Positions 1-6,463 of a stretch of DNA of 35,766 bases are shown here, one piece after another. Location: the NCBI GenBank assembly GCA_947631815.1, contig CANRMT010000016.1, positions 1 to 35,766 on the forward strand. Reading direction: 5' to 3'. Numbering within the stretch: the first letter of the stretch is position 1; each line of letters starts with the position of its first letter. The translations under genes and the position numbers were made by a program. Source of the stretch: an uncultured Eisenbergiella sp. (lineage in GTDB: Bacteria > Bacillota > Clostridia > Lachnospirales > Lachnospiraceae). Under the pieces are notes generated by a model. The model was not told the origin of the DNA, ran no database searches, and was given only the letters and a program-made list of their open reading frames with translations.

Positions 1-642
1 GCCGTTCTTCACCGTGATGATCCGGTCCGCCATGGCCGTGATGGCCTGATTGTGCGTGATGACCACCACCGTCACGCCGCTGCCGCGGCAGGTATCCTGC
101 AAAAGCTTCAGCACCGCCTTACCGGTATTGTAATCCAGCGCGCCCGTGGGCTCGTCGCACAAAAGCAGCTTGGGATTTTTGGCCAGCGCCCGGGCGATGG
201 CCACCCGCTGCTGCTCGCCGCCGGAAAGCTGGGCCGGAAAATTGTTGGCCCTCTCCTCCAGCCCCACCTTTTTCAGCACCTCCGCCGCCGGAAGCGGATC
301 CCGGCAGATCTGAGAGGCCAGCTCCACGTTTTCCAACGCGGTCAGGTTCTGCACCAGATTGTAAAACTGGAACACGAAGCCGATCTCATGACGGCGGTAC
401 GCGGTGAGCTGCTTTTTCTTATAGGAAGAGATCTCGTCGCCGTCCAGCCGCACGGTCCCCTCCGTCAGCGTGTCCATGCCGCCCAGGATATTGAGGATCG
501 TGGTCTTCCCCGCGCCGGACGCGCCCACCACCACGCAGAACTCGCCCTTCTCGATCCGGAAGCTGACGCCCCGCAGCGCCTCGATATCCACCTCGCCCAT
601 GTGATATACCTTTTTCACATTTTCAAATTCCACAAAGCTCAT
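1..642 (-). CDS. ABC transporter ATP-binding protein (LolD/MacB/FtsE-like), 3' end cut by window
   Basis: This is the ATPase subunit of an ABC transporter of the LolD/MacB/FtsE type, which powers a membrane partner involved in lipoprotein, peptide or antibiotic export. The 214 visible codons run in order through Walker A (GASGAGKT, Lys46), a Q-loop (FVFQFYN), the signature LSGGEQQR, Walker B ([12 protein letters not shown]) and the switch His in VITHN. The protein continues past the left edge, so only a few C-terminal residues are missing for a family of about 225-235 aa. The start is the ATG at 640-642, preceded by AAGGAGAA. The partner permease (MacB/FtsX type) would lie beyond the window edge. 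The nuclease-like gene upstream ends only 28 bases away on the same strand and may be co-transcribed. The family call is firm; the substrate is unknown. Confidence 0.93.
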   Translation of the reverse strand, partial: MSFVEFENVKKVYHMGEVDIEALRGVSFRIEKGEFCVVVGASGAGKTTILNILGGMDTLTEGTVRLDGDEISSYKKKQLTAYRRHEIGFVFQFYNLVQNLTALENVELASQICRDPLPAAEVLKKVGLEERANNFPAQLSGGEQQRVAIARALAKNPKLLLCDEPTGALDYNTGKAVLKLLQDTCRGSGVTVVVITHNQAITAMADRIITVKNG

Positions 643-670
643 GCAACTTCTCCTTCCGGCATGAAACGCG

Positions 671-1132
671 TTATTCCTCCATCATCGACTCCAGATAGCC
701 CCTGTCCCAGAGCAGGATCTTCAGCTTCTTCGCCGCGTCCACCGCGGGCTGGGTGAAATACTGGTTCGTCATCACCGCTCCCACCATCCGGTCATAATAT
801 TCCCGTCCCGCGCAGGCCTCCTGCACGGCCTTCACGCCCACCGGCGCGTCGTAGCGCTTGCACTGCACTGCATAGGTCACGCCGTCCTTCTCCGCCAGCA
901 CGTCCACGCCGAAATCGCCGCTCCCTTTTGTGACTTCCACTTCCTGAAAGCCGTGCCGCTTGAGCAGATCCGCGCAGAACCGTTCGAATTCGTGTCCTTC
1001 CATCCCGTCCAGCTCACGTCCCCGCAGCCGGTCCCGCAGCCGTCTGGCGTTCCAGAAGGCAAAACCGACGAGCAGGAATATCGCGAGCACCGCCGCCGCG
1101 CTGCCGCCCACCAGCCAGATCTGCTGATCCAT
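671..1132 (-). CDS. Membrane-anchored Mrr-type restriction endonuclease-like protein
   Basis: This 153-aa protein has one hydrophobic segment near the N-terminus (about residues 5-27, followed by the basic stretch ARRLRDRLRGR). A compact Mrr_cat (PD-(D/E)XK) domain follows. The motif elements visible are GHEFERFCADLLKRHGF, then GSGDFGVDVLAE and VQCKRY, where the Asp and the Gln-x-Lys give the catalytic D...QxK pattern of type IV restriction/recombination nucleases. The start chosen is the ATG at 1130-1132, because AGGAGA lies at a workable distance. An in-frame ATG 18 bases upstream, and longer in-frame starts up to 1228, would add a basic segment without family similarity. A single TM plus the Mrr fold is common in Firmicutes, but its function is poorly known. 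It could restrict modified DNA or act as a housekeeping nuclease at the membrane. Confidence 0.85.
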   Translation of the reverse strand: MDQQIWLVGGSAAAVLAIFLLVGFAFWNARRLRDRLRGRELDGMEGHEFERFCADLLKRHGFQEVEVTKGSGDFGVDVLAEKDGVTYAVQCKRYDAPVGVKAVQEACAGREYYDRMVGAVMTNQYFTQPAVDAAKKLKILLWDRGYLESMMEE

Positions 1133-1282
1133 TCTCCTCTGTCTCCTCATAAATATAGCGGAACCTGTGCCCCGCAGGCCCATCTCCGCCGCAAACCCTC
1201 CGTCTCCGAAGGGCCGCCCCTCCGACATTTAAAAGGTTACAATATTCCCAAATACTTTACAATGACTTTTGCGAAAATTTCA

Positions 1283-1310
1283 TTTACTTTTTAGAAAACA
1301 CAGGTATAAT
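1283..1310 (+). promoter_or_regulatory. Likely promoter of the short-chain dehydrogenase gene
   Basis: A perfect -10 hexamer TATAAT lies at 1305-1310, with TTTACT (4 of 6 to TTGACA) at 1283-1288 and a 16-base spacer. It lies in a locally AT-rich patch about 195 bases upstream of the ATG at 1505, which would leave a long 5' leader. The -35 match is only fair. Confidence 0.55.
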
Positions 1311-1379
1311 GAAAAGTAGAAAACTGCAGAAAACGCGTTTTTCACGACAGAGGACGCGCGCCGGACAGACGTCGCCGCA

Positions 1380-1435
1380 GTCCGCGGAATATGTGCGAGC
1401 CTTCCCTGCTGCCGCAGGGAGTGCACTGGGCGGAC
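1380..1435 (+). other. Extended hairpin in the 5' leader of the dehydrogenase gene
   Basis: Three nested complementary segments make one long interrupted hairpin: GTCCGC (1380-1385) with GCGGAC (1430-1435), GTGC (1393-1396) with GCAC (1423-1426), and TCCCTGC (1403-1409) with GCAGGGA (1414-1420) closing a 4-base loop. Small internal loops separate the stems. It lies between the predicted promoter and the start codon, and no run of T follows, so it is not a simple terminator. I do not recognise a known riboswitch. It could be a cis-regulatory RNA or a protein site. Confidence 0.5.
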
Positions 1436-1504
1436 CTTGCCATATGCGCGGGATATGGGCTCTTCGGGCTTTCCGCTGTCAACACAAAAAAGGAGGAAGT
1501 ACCC

Positions 1505-2305
1505 ATGGGATTTTTAACCGGCAAGACTGCCATCATCACCGGCGCCGGCCGCGCCGTCTTAAGTGACGGACGCTGCGGCTCCATCGGCTACGGCATCGCT
1601 ACCGCTTATGCGAAGGAGGGGGCGAACCTGGTCATCACAGGACGCAATGTGAAGAAGCTGGAATCCGCGAAGGAGGAGCTGGAGCGCCTCTACGGCATCC
1701 AGGTCCTGACCGTACAGGCGGATGTCAACGCCGGTGCGGACAATCTGGCCGTCGTCCAGAACGTCGTCGACAAGACGATCGAGACCTTCGGACACATCGA
1801 TGTCCTGATCAATAACGCGCAGGCTTCCGCCTCCGGCGTTACGCTGGCGGACCACACCACGGAACAGTTCGACCTGGCGGTTTATTCCGGCCTGTACGCG
1901 GTGTTCTATTATATGAAGGCCTGCTATCCGCACCTGAAGGAGACCAAAGGTTCCGTCATCAACTTCGCCTCCGGCGCGGGCCTGTTCGGCAACTACGGAC
2001 AGTGCGCCTATGCCGCGGCCAAGGAAGGCATCCGCGGCCTGACCCGTGTGGCCGCCACCGAATGGGCCAAGGACGGCATCAACGTCAACATCATCTGTCC
2101 GCTGGCATGGACCTCCCAGCTGGAGCAGTTCCAGATGGCATATCCGGACGCCTACAAGGCCAACGTGCACACGCCGCCCGCGGGGCATTTCGGCGACGCC
2201 GAGCTGGAGATCGGCCGGGTCTGCGTACAGCTTGCCTCTCCCGATTTCAAATATATGACCGGCGAGACGCTGACGCTGGAGGGCGGACTGGGACAGCGGC
2301 CGTAA
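1505..2305 (+). CDS. Short-chain dehydrogenase/reductase (SDR), NAD(P)-dependent
   Basis: This is a 266-aa classical SDR oxidoreductase with a Rossmann fold. The catalytic residues are Ser156 (FASGAG), Tyr169 and Lys173 (YAAAKEG), at the usual spacing. LINNAQ takes the place of the NNAG motif, and a PG-like segment and a C-terminal GGLGQRP tail are present. The glycine-rich nucleotide loop is unusual: after TGAGR there is an inserted AVLSDGRCGS before IGYGIA, so TGxxxGxG is interrupted. The start ATG at 1505 is set by AAGGAGGAAG a few bases upstream; the longer open frame has no such site. The gene stands alone between a leader hairpin and a strong terminator, so its substrate cannot be inferred from neighbours. 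A keto/alcohol reductase acting on a sugar, steroid or fatty-acyl substrate is possible. Confidence 0.9.
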   Translation: MGFLTGKTAIITGAGRAVLSDGRCGSIGYGIATAYAKEGANLVITGRNVKKLESAKEELERLYGIQVLTVQADVNAGADNLAVVQNVVDKTIETFGHIDVLINNAQASASGVTLADHTTEQFDLAVYSGLYAVFYYMKACYPHLKETKGSVINFASGAGLFGNYGQCAYAAAKEGIRGLTRVAATEWAKDGINVNIICPLAWTSQLEQFQMAYPDAYKANVHTPPAGHFGDAELEIGRVCVQLASPDFKYMTGETLTLEGGLGQRP

Positions 2306-2340
2306 AGGCGGGGCCCGCTGCAGAATAATACGGACAGACA

Positions 2341-2372
2341 GGGCGTCCCGCGGTTTCGCGGGACGCCCTTAT
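2341..2372 (+). terminator. Rho-independent terminator after the SDR gene
   Basis: A perfect 12-base stem, GGGCGTCCCGCG (2341-2352) with CGCGGGACGCCC (2357-2368), closes a 4-base loop and is followed by TTATT. It lies 35 bases after the stop codon. Confidence 0.85.
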
Positions 2373-2386
2373 TACAAGCAACTGTC

Positions 2387-3051
2387 TTATAAGTAATCCT
2401 GGGACATTTTGATATATTCTCCAAGCGTTGACGGCAGTCCGTGCCTTTTGATCACATCCTCGCAATGCTTTTTATAAACTGCTTTCAGGCCCTTGCTATA
2501 AGTATTATTATTTTGCTTTGCATAATATACATATGCCGACAAAAGCACGATATCGAAAGTTATGATATCAATATTCTTTAGCTCTTCCAACTCGCGGGCC
2601 ACATTATCGACCATGATCTCCTTTGAACAGAAATAATTCATATTACGATATGCGGCATAGGCCAGACTGTACACTTCGCCCGATCCTTTGAACGTCCTCG
2701 TACATATCGTACCAGCTCATGTTCGGCGATACGATTGAAAATCGTCGTATACTTTGGATCTGTTCCGTAAAGCCCGCCTTCCGCTGCTATCGTCACATTT
2801 TTCCCTTTATAAGCATCCACAAAGGCTCTGGCATCATTATCCAGCTCTTTATATACTTCATCATGAATATAAATATCCGTGAAGCATTCAAATAAAGGTC
2901 CTATGTACAACTGCTTCATATTTTCAAAGGAGTATTTCTTATCCGTCGCCCGTTCCGATATTCCTACCATGAAAATGTTGGCATCAAAAAGAATCGGTCT
3001 ATTCTGCAGATCATGCAGGGGCGTTTTTTTCAGCGGCGTTATCAAAGGCAT
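2387..3051 (-). pseudogene. PIN-like protein, third gene of XRE/ImmA operon, interrupted by a one-base frameshift
   Basis: Two overlapping minus frames make one protein. The N-terminal part (from ATG 3051) has LFDANIF, an Asp-containing PIN-style first strand, and IHDEVYKELDND, a likely second acidic motif. The C-terminal part (from about 2690 down to 2387) continues with KGSGEVYSLAYAAYRN and SKEIMVDNVARELEEL. Adding one A to the AAA at about 2685-2687 (minus-strand CAAAGG) joins them without a gap into RSKGSGEVYS and a protein of about 221 aa, so the present sequence looks like a homopolymer contraction. The start overlaps the end of the ImmA/IrrE gene by 41 bases. In predicted Xre/COG2856/PIN toxin-antitoxin units the PIN-type protein is the toxin. 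A real loss-of-function mutation, a sequencing error, or less likely programmed frameshifting could explain it. The PIN assignment is by motif and context only. Confidence 0.7.
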
Positions 3052-3991
3052 CTACCCCCTGTTTTGCGTTAATGATCGCAAATAATTCATCATCGTCATC
3101 ATCATCATTTTCTTCTTTCGCATCTTCACCGAGGAAATCCCTAATGAGATTCATATCAAGATCGAGCTTCGAAGCATCCGCCAGAATATCCTCTCTGGAT
3201 GCATTTCCTGTTGAAAAAGCCTTTTCCATATCCTGATATGTCGCACCGTAAGGGAGCACATAATTATTCTCGGTCCTGTAAAGCTCGTCCACACGCTTTC
3301 CAAAAATCTTTATTTCCTGCAGAATCTTTTTGATAAATTCGTAATTTTTTATATATGTGTCTGCACTGTCGATATATCCTTCTTCCACAAGCCTGTAAAT
3401 AACAGCTTTCAACGGCATTTGATACTTTACAGTCAATAATATGCTCAGAGATGCAAAATCGGCAAAACTTGTTCTTTTGAAAACAGCGATCTCAAGAATC
3501 CGTTGCCAGTCCTGCACTTCACGCGATAACGCTTCCTCCGGCAGCAAAAGCTCAGCCGCAAATCTGCATGCCTTCATTTCATTCACATCTTTCAGCATCT
3601 GGAAATCACAGATATACGGTGTATCTTTGAATCTGGCGTAATCTCTTATATAATGATAAAATTCATGAGCTGCGGTAAAAATCTGATTAATCAACGGTTT
3701 ATTTGCATTGAGAATGATATATGCACGTTCTTTTCCGATTGTCGGGATATACAGCATCCCGTCGATATTATCAGAATCGAAGGGGACAAGTTCAAAACGA
3801 ATATCAGCCCCTTGTCTGAGGATCCATCCAAAAACTCCTGTTCCCATCGGAGCCAGAGCGTAGTCTACCCGTTTTTCCCGTGCAAGCCTCTTAATATCCG
3901 CGACTTCATTCGGAGAAAGGGATGCCGTGTTAAAATCATATTTATTTTGATAATACTTCTCAAACAACTCTTTATGATCGATCGACGTCAT
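3011..3991 (-). CDS. ImmA/IrrE-family metallopeptidase (COG2856)
   Basis: This is a 326-aa zinc peptidase of the ImmA/IrrE (COG2856) family, whose known members cleave XRE-type repressors. The zinc motif AAHEFYHYIRD (HExxH) is clear. Downstream, MKACRFAAELLLPEEAL matches the family's third-ligand and substrate helix region (ExxAxxFAxxLLmP). A long C-terminal extension includes a very acidic run (ENDDDDDDE). The start is the ATG at 3989-3991, with AGAGGATGTT in front; the longer frame reaching 4057 has no good ribosome site. It overlaps the XRE gene upstream by 20 bases and the PIN-like gene downstream by 41, so the three are translationally linked. Its natural substrate is most likely the XRE protein encoded just before it. 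Confidence 0.9.
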   Translation of the reverse strand: MTSIDHKELFEKYYQNKYDFNTASLSPNEVADIKRLAREKRVDYALAPMGTGVFGWILRQGADIRFELVPFDSDNIDGMLYIPTIGKERAYIILNANKPLINQIFTAAHEFYHYIRDYARFKDTPYICDFQMLKDVNEMKACRFAAELLLPEEALSREVQDWQRILEIAVFKRTSFADFASLSILLTVKYQMPLKAVIYRLVEEGYIDSADTYIKNYEFIKKILQEIKIFGKRVDELYRTENNYVLPYGATYQDMEKAFSTGNASREDILADASKLDLDMNLIRDFLGEDAKEENDDDDDDELFAIINAKQGVDAFDNAAEKNAPA

Positions 3992-4322
3992 AACATCCTC
4001 TTTTCGCCAATAATTCATATTTTTCTTTAATACGAATTCTTTCGGCCATCTCTTCAATCCTCAGTTTATCAGATTTATCCAGATTCCCCATAAGATAAAC
4101 CAGCGCATCTGTCGTCGATTCCACAAAATATTCATCCGTATTTTTTCCAGCAAGACCGCACATACGATTGAGAATATCGAGCGTCGGCATTTGCCTGGCA
4201 TTTTCCAGCAACGACAACGTAGATCTGTTGACGCCCAACTTTTCCGCAAATACGCTCTGCGTCTCTTTTCCGCGCAGAGCAATCAAATCTGCACAAAATT
4301 TTTTTGCATCAAACTCCTTCAT
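3972..4322 (-). CDS. XRE-family helix-turn-helix regulator
   Basis: This is a 116-aa DNA-binding protein. The HTH_3 domain covers about residues 8-60, with FAEKLGVNRSTLSLLENARQ as recognition helix and turn and PTLDILNRMCGLAG after it. The C-terminal half (LDKSDKLRIEEMAERIRIKEKY) is helical and charged. The start ATG at 4320-4322 follows GGGAGG with six bases between; the longer frame to 4439 reads through the promoter and is discarded. It is the first gene of the XRE/ImmA/PIN operon and probably represses its own promoter, where an inverted repeat sits at the start site. Confidence 0.9.
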   Translation of the reverse strand: MKEFDAKKFCADLIALRGKETQSVFAEKLGVNRSTLSLLENARQMPTLDILNRMCGLAGKNTDEYFVESTTDALVYLMGNLDKSDKLRIEEMAERIRIKEKYELLAKRGCYDVDRS

Positions 4323-4386
4323 GATAAACCTCCCAGAAGCATGCGTTAGATATCTGAACAGCCAGCATGTAAATATCCATGAATCT

Positions 4387-4401
4387 GTTAAATATTGTAA
4401 C
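4387..4401. promoter_or_regulatory. Candidate XRE operator at the operon start site
   Basis: An imperfect dyad, GTTAAATATTGTAAC, with outer arms GTTA/TAAC, overlaps the predicted transcription start of the XRE/ImmA/PIN operon. This is the expected place for an autorepressor site. No second copy was found, so this is an inference from position and symmetry. Confidence 0.4.
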
Positions 4402-4404
4402 ATT

Positions 4405-4433
4405 AGTATATCCACATTATTTCCGTTTGACAA
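4405..4433 (-). promoter_or_regulatory. Promoter of the XRE/ImmA/PIN operon
   Basis: Reading the minus strand, TTGTCA (complement of 4428-4433) and TATACT (complement of 4405-4410) are separated by exactly 17 bases, each 5 of 6 to consensus. The predicted start is near 4398, giving a leader of about 75 bases before the ATG at 4322. Confidence 0.8.
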
Positions 4434-4520
4434 CCCCAAAACACATTTTTCTCAATTTCATCTGCTTTCCATTATACTGTACAAAATCATATGAGCATTC
4501 CGCCATAAGCAAGATATCCG

Positions 4521-4549
4521 TTGCATCCCGCCCTCAAAAGGACTAATAT
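4521..4549 (+). promoter_or_regulatory. Possible promoter of the ThrE gene pair
   Basis: TTGCAT (4521-4526) and TAATAT (4544-4549) are spaced by 17 bases, each 4 of 6 to consensus, about 58 bases ahead of the first ThrE gene and divergent from the XRE operon. It is a weak match. Confidence 0.4.
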
Positions 4550-4606
4550 ATACATAGAAATCATACGCTCTCACGTCCCATACCATCAGAGAAAGGAACA
4601 CTCCCG

Positions 4607-4978
4607 ATGAACGATCTGGACTACATCCTGGACTTCGCGGCCACGCTGGGGCAGCGGATGCTGGGCTGCGGCGCCAATCTGGAACGCGTCAACGACACCA
4701 TGAACCGCATCTGCTTAAGCTACCGGCTGACGGACATCAGCATCTTTTCGCTGAGCTCCACCATCATCCTCAGCGCGCAGAACGCGGACAACCAGTCGGC
4801 GACGCGCCACGTCATGGTCCCGCCCGCCAACAACGACATGAAGCGGATCAGCCGTTTCAATCAGCTCTCGAGACAGGTGTGCAGCGAGACGCCGCCGCCC
4901 GCCGGTCTGGACGCCGCCGCCATCGTGCTGGGGCTGGGCATCAGCATCTTTATGTTCGGAGGTGGGATCTCATGGTAG
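4607..4978 (+). CDS. Threonine/serine exporter N-terminal subunit (ThrE/PF06738), internally deleted
   Basis: This 123-aa protein has the cytoplasmic N-terminal domain of ThrE-type exporters: ILDFAATLGQRMLGCGANLERVNDTM, then SIFSLSSTIILSAQ and RISRFNQLSRQVCSETPPP. In full-length members (about 250 aa) five membrane helices follow. Here PAGLDA leads straight into one hydrophobic segment (AIVLGLGISIFMFGGGI) that resembles the last helix, and then stops. About 130 codons of membrane domain are missing without loss of frame. The end overlaps the start of the second subunit gene by 7 bases, as expected in an intact pair. Transport activity is therefore doubtful. The ATG at 4607 follows AAAGGA. An assembly collapse cannot be excluded from one sequence. 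Confidence 0.8.
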   Translation: MNDLDYILDFAATLGQRMLGCGANLERVNDTMNRICLSYRLTDISIFSLSSTIILSAQNADNQSATRHVMVPPANNDMKRISRFNQLSRQVCSETPPPAGLDAAAIVLGLGISIFMFGGGISW

Positions 4979-5454
4979 AAACGGTCAAGCTCATTCTGCT
5001 TTCCTTTATCGCCTCCACGGGGCTGGCCATCGTGTTCGGCATCGATCAGAAATATGTGCTGCGGGCCGGTCTGAGCGGCGCGCTGACGCGCTGCGTCTAC
5101 CTGCTGCTGATGCAGTTCACGCAGGAAAGGCTGATCTACATTCTGCTGTCCACCATGGTCACCGCGCTCTACGCCGAGATCATGGCCGCCAGGGAAAAGA
5201 TGCCGTCCACCGTTTTTCTTTATCCGGCCATCATCCCGCTGCTGCCCGGCAGCCTGCTCTACAACACGCTGGTGAACTTCATGACGCGGAATATGGACGC
5301 CATGTATGCCAACGCGCTCGACTGCATCCTCACGCTGATCGGCATGAGCGTCGGCTTCGTTCTGGTGTCCACCTTCGTCTATTATAAACGGCTCTATTTT
5401 CTGGGACGGGATTTTGTCGGCAGTCTGATCAGACGGCCGGTGCGCAGACGTTAA
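4972..5454 (+). CDS. Threonine/serine exporter second subunit (ThrE_2/DUF3815 family)
   Basis: This 160-aa integral membrane protein has about four to five hydrophobic segments. It includes the family's central region TVFLYPAIIPLLPGSLLYNT, which resembles the PGxxL core of the ThrE second half, and it ends in a basic tail (RRPVRRR). The ATG at 4972 is set by GGAGGTGGG seven bases before it; the longer frame starting at 4879 lacks a site and reads through the partner gene. With the preceding gene it forms the split exporter seen in many Firmicutes, which would export threonine, serine or related small molecules. Because the first subunit is truncated, the pair may be non-functional. Confidence 0.85.
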   Translation: MVETVKLILLSFIASTGLAIVFGIDQKYVLRAGLSGALTRCVYLLLMQFTQERLIYILLSTMVTALYAEIMAAREKMPSTVFLYPAIIPLLPGSLLYNTLVNFMTRNMDAMYANALDCILTLIGMSVGFVLVSTFVYYKRLYFLGRDFVGSLIRRPVRRR

Positions 5455-5559
5455 GGTCTCGGCAGAAGACCGACAGCGTCCGGCGCTGAGATCTTGATGA
5501 GAAGCTGACAGCGCACGGAATCTGAAACAATATGATCAAAATACAAGGAGAATCGTCTT

Positions 5560-6390
5560 ATGAAATGCTTTACTTTTCAACCGGAACTCACGGAAAAATG
5601 CACCGTCACCGCCTGGCTGCAGGAAGAGCCCGATCTGGGCTGGCGGCCCCTGCGCGCGCTTCCTGCCGTGCTGATCTGCCCCGGCGGCGCGTATGAATTC
5701 GTTTCCGCCCGGGAGGCGGAGCCCGTAGCGAAGCCCTATTTTGCGGCCGGATACCATGTGTTCATCCTGGACTACGCCGTAGGCGCAGACGCCCGGGACT
5801 TCCGGCCGCTTTTACAGCTTTCCGCCGCCATGCTCCATCTGCGGGCCCATGCGGCGGAATGGAAGCTGGACGCCGGAAAGATCGCCGTCTGCGGCTTTTC
5901 CGCGGGAGGGCATCTGGCCGCGTCCCTGGGAACGCTGTATAACGAAGAAAAATTCCTTGCCGCCGCCAAAGGGCTCTGGGGCGGGGATCTCCAATGCGGC
6001 GCCATCCGTCCCGACGCCATGATCCTCGGCTATCCGGTCATTCTTGCGGACAGATACGCGCACGTGGACTCGATCCAAAACGTCAGCGGCGCCAGGGAAG
6101 GCAGTCCGGAATATACCTGGTTCGGCCTGGACGCCCATGTGGACGCCTCGACGCCGCCCACCTATCTGTGGCACACCGCCCCGGACGGGGCCGTACCGGT
6201 GGAAAACAGCCTGCGGTTCGCCGCCGCCCTTTCCGCCGCCAAAGTCCCCTTTGAGCTGCACGTCTTCCCCGCGGGCGATCACGGCATGTCCACCTGCACG
6301 GAGGAAGTGGGGCCCGCCGATCCGTACAATGCCCGCTGGGTGGAATGGAGCCTGCGGTGGCTGGAAAAGGTCTTCGGCTTTCAGAAATAA
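5560..6390 (+). CDS. Alpha/beta-hydrolase, acetyl/xylan esterase-like
   Basis: This 276-aa cytosolic protein (no signal peptide) has the alpha/beta-hydrolase fold of the small carbohydrate esterases and acetyl-esterase (Aes/XynB-type) group. The oxyanion segment is LICPGGAYEF. The nucleophile is Ser114 in GFSAGGH, the likely acid is Asp209 in TAPDGAVPVEN, and the His is His241 in GDHGMS. It probably removes acetyl groups from plant or host oligosaccharides taken into the cell, which fits the two GH28 genes and the mannosidase that follow. AAGGAG precedes the ATG by nine bases. A long hairpin terminator follows. Confidence 0.88.
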   Translation: MKCFTFQPELTEKCTVTAWLQEEPDLGWRPLRALPAVLICPGGAYEFVSAREAEPVAKPYFAAGYHVFILDYAVGADARDFRPLLQLSAAMLHLRAHAAEWKLDAGKIAVCGFSAGGHLAASLGTLYNEEKFLAAAKGLWGGDLQCGAIRPDAMILGYPVILADRYAHVDSIQNVSGAREGSPEYTWFGLDAHVDASTPPTYLWHTAPDGAVPVENSLRFAAALSAAKVPFELHVFPAGDHGMSTCTEEVGPADPYNARWVEWSLRWLEKVFGFQK

Positions 6391-6463
6391 GCCGATCTCT
6401 CAATGCTGTTCTGCTCCTGTGAGGGCTCGGGCCCGGCAGAAGCAGGACGGCATCGGTTTTTTT
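6391..6463 (+). terminator. Long hairpin terminator after the esterase gene
   Basis: A stem of 15 positions (6405-6419 with 6437-6451) pairs with only G-U wobbles as irregularities. It is extended by CCGAT (6392-6396) with ATCGG (6452-6456) across a bulge and followed by seven T (6457-6463). It overlaps the stop codon of the convergent GH28 gene. Confidence 0.75.

Noticed and set aside
2387..4433. Prophage remnant because XRE and ImmA are often phage-borne
   Set aside because: No integrase, structural or lysis gene is found, and the third gene fits a toxin-antitoxin unit better.
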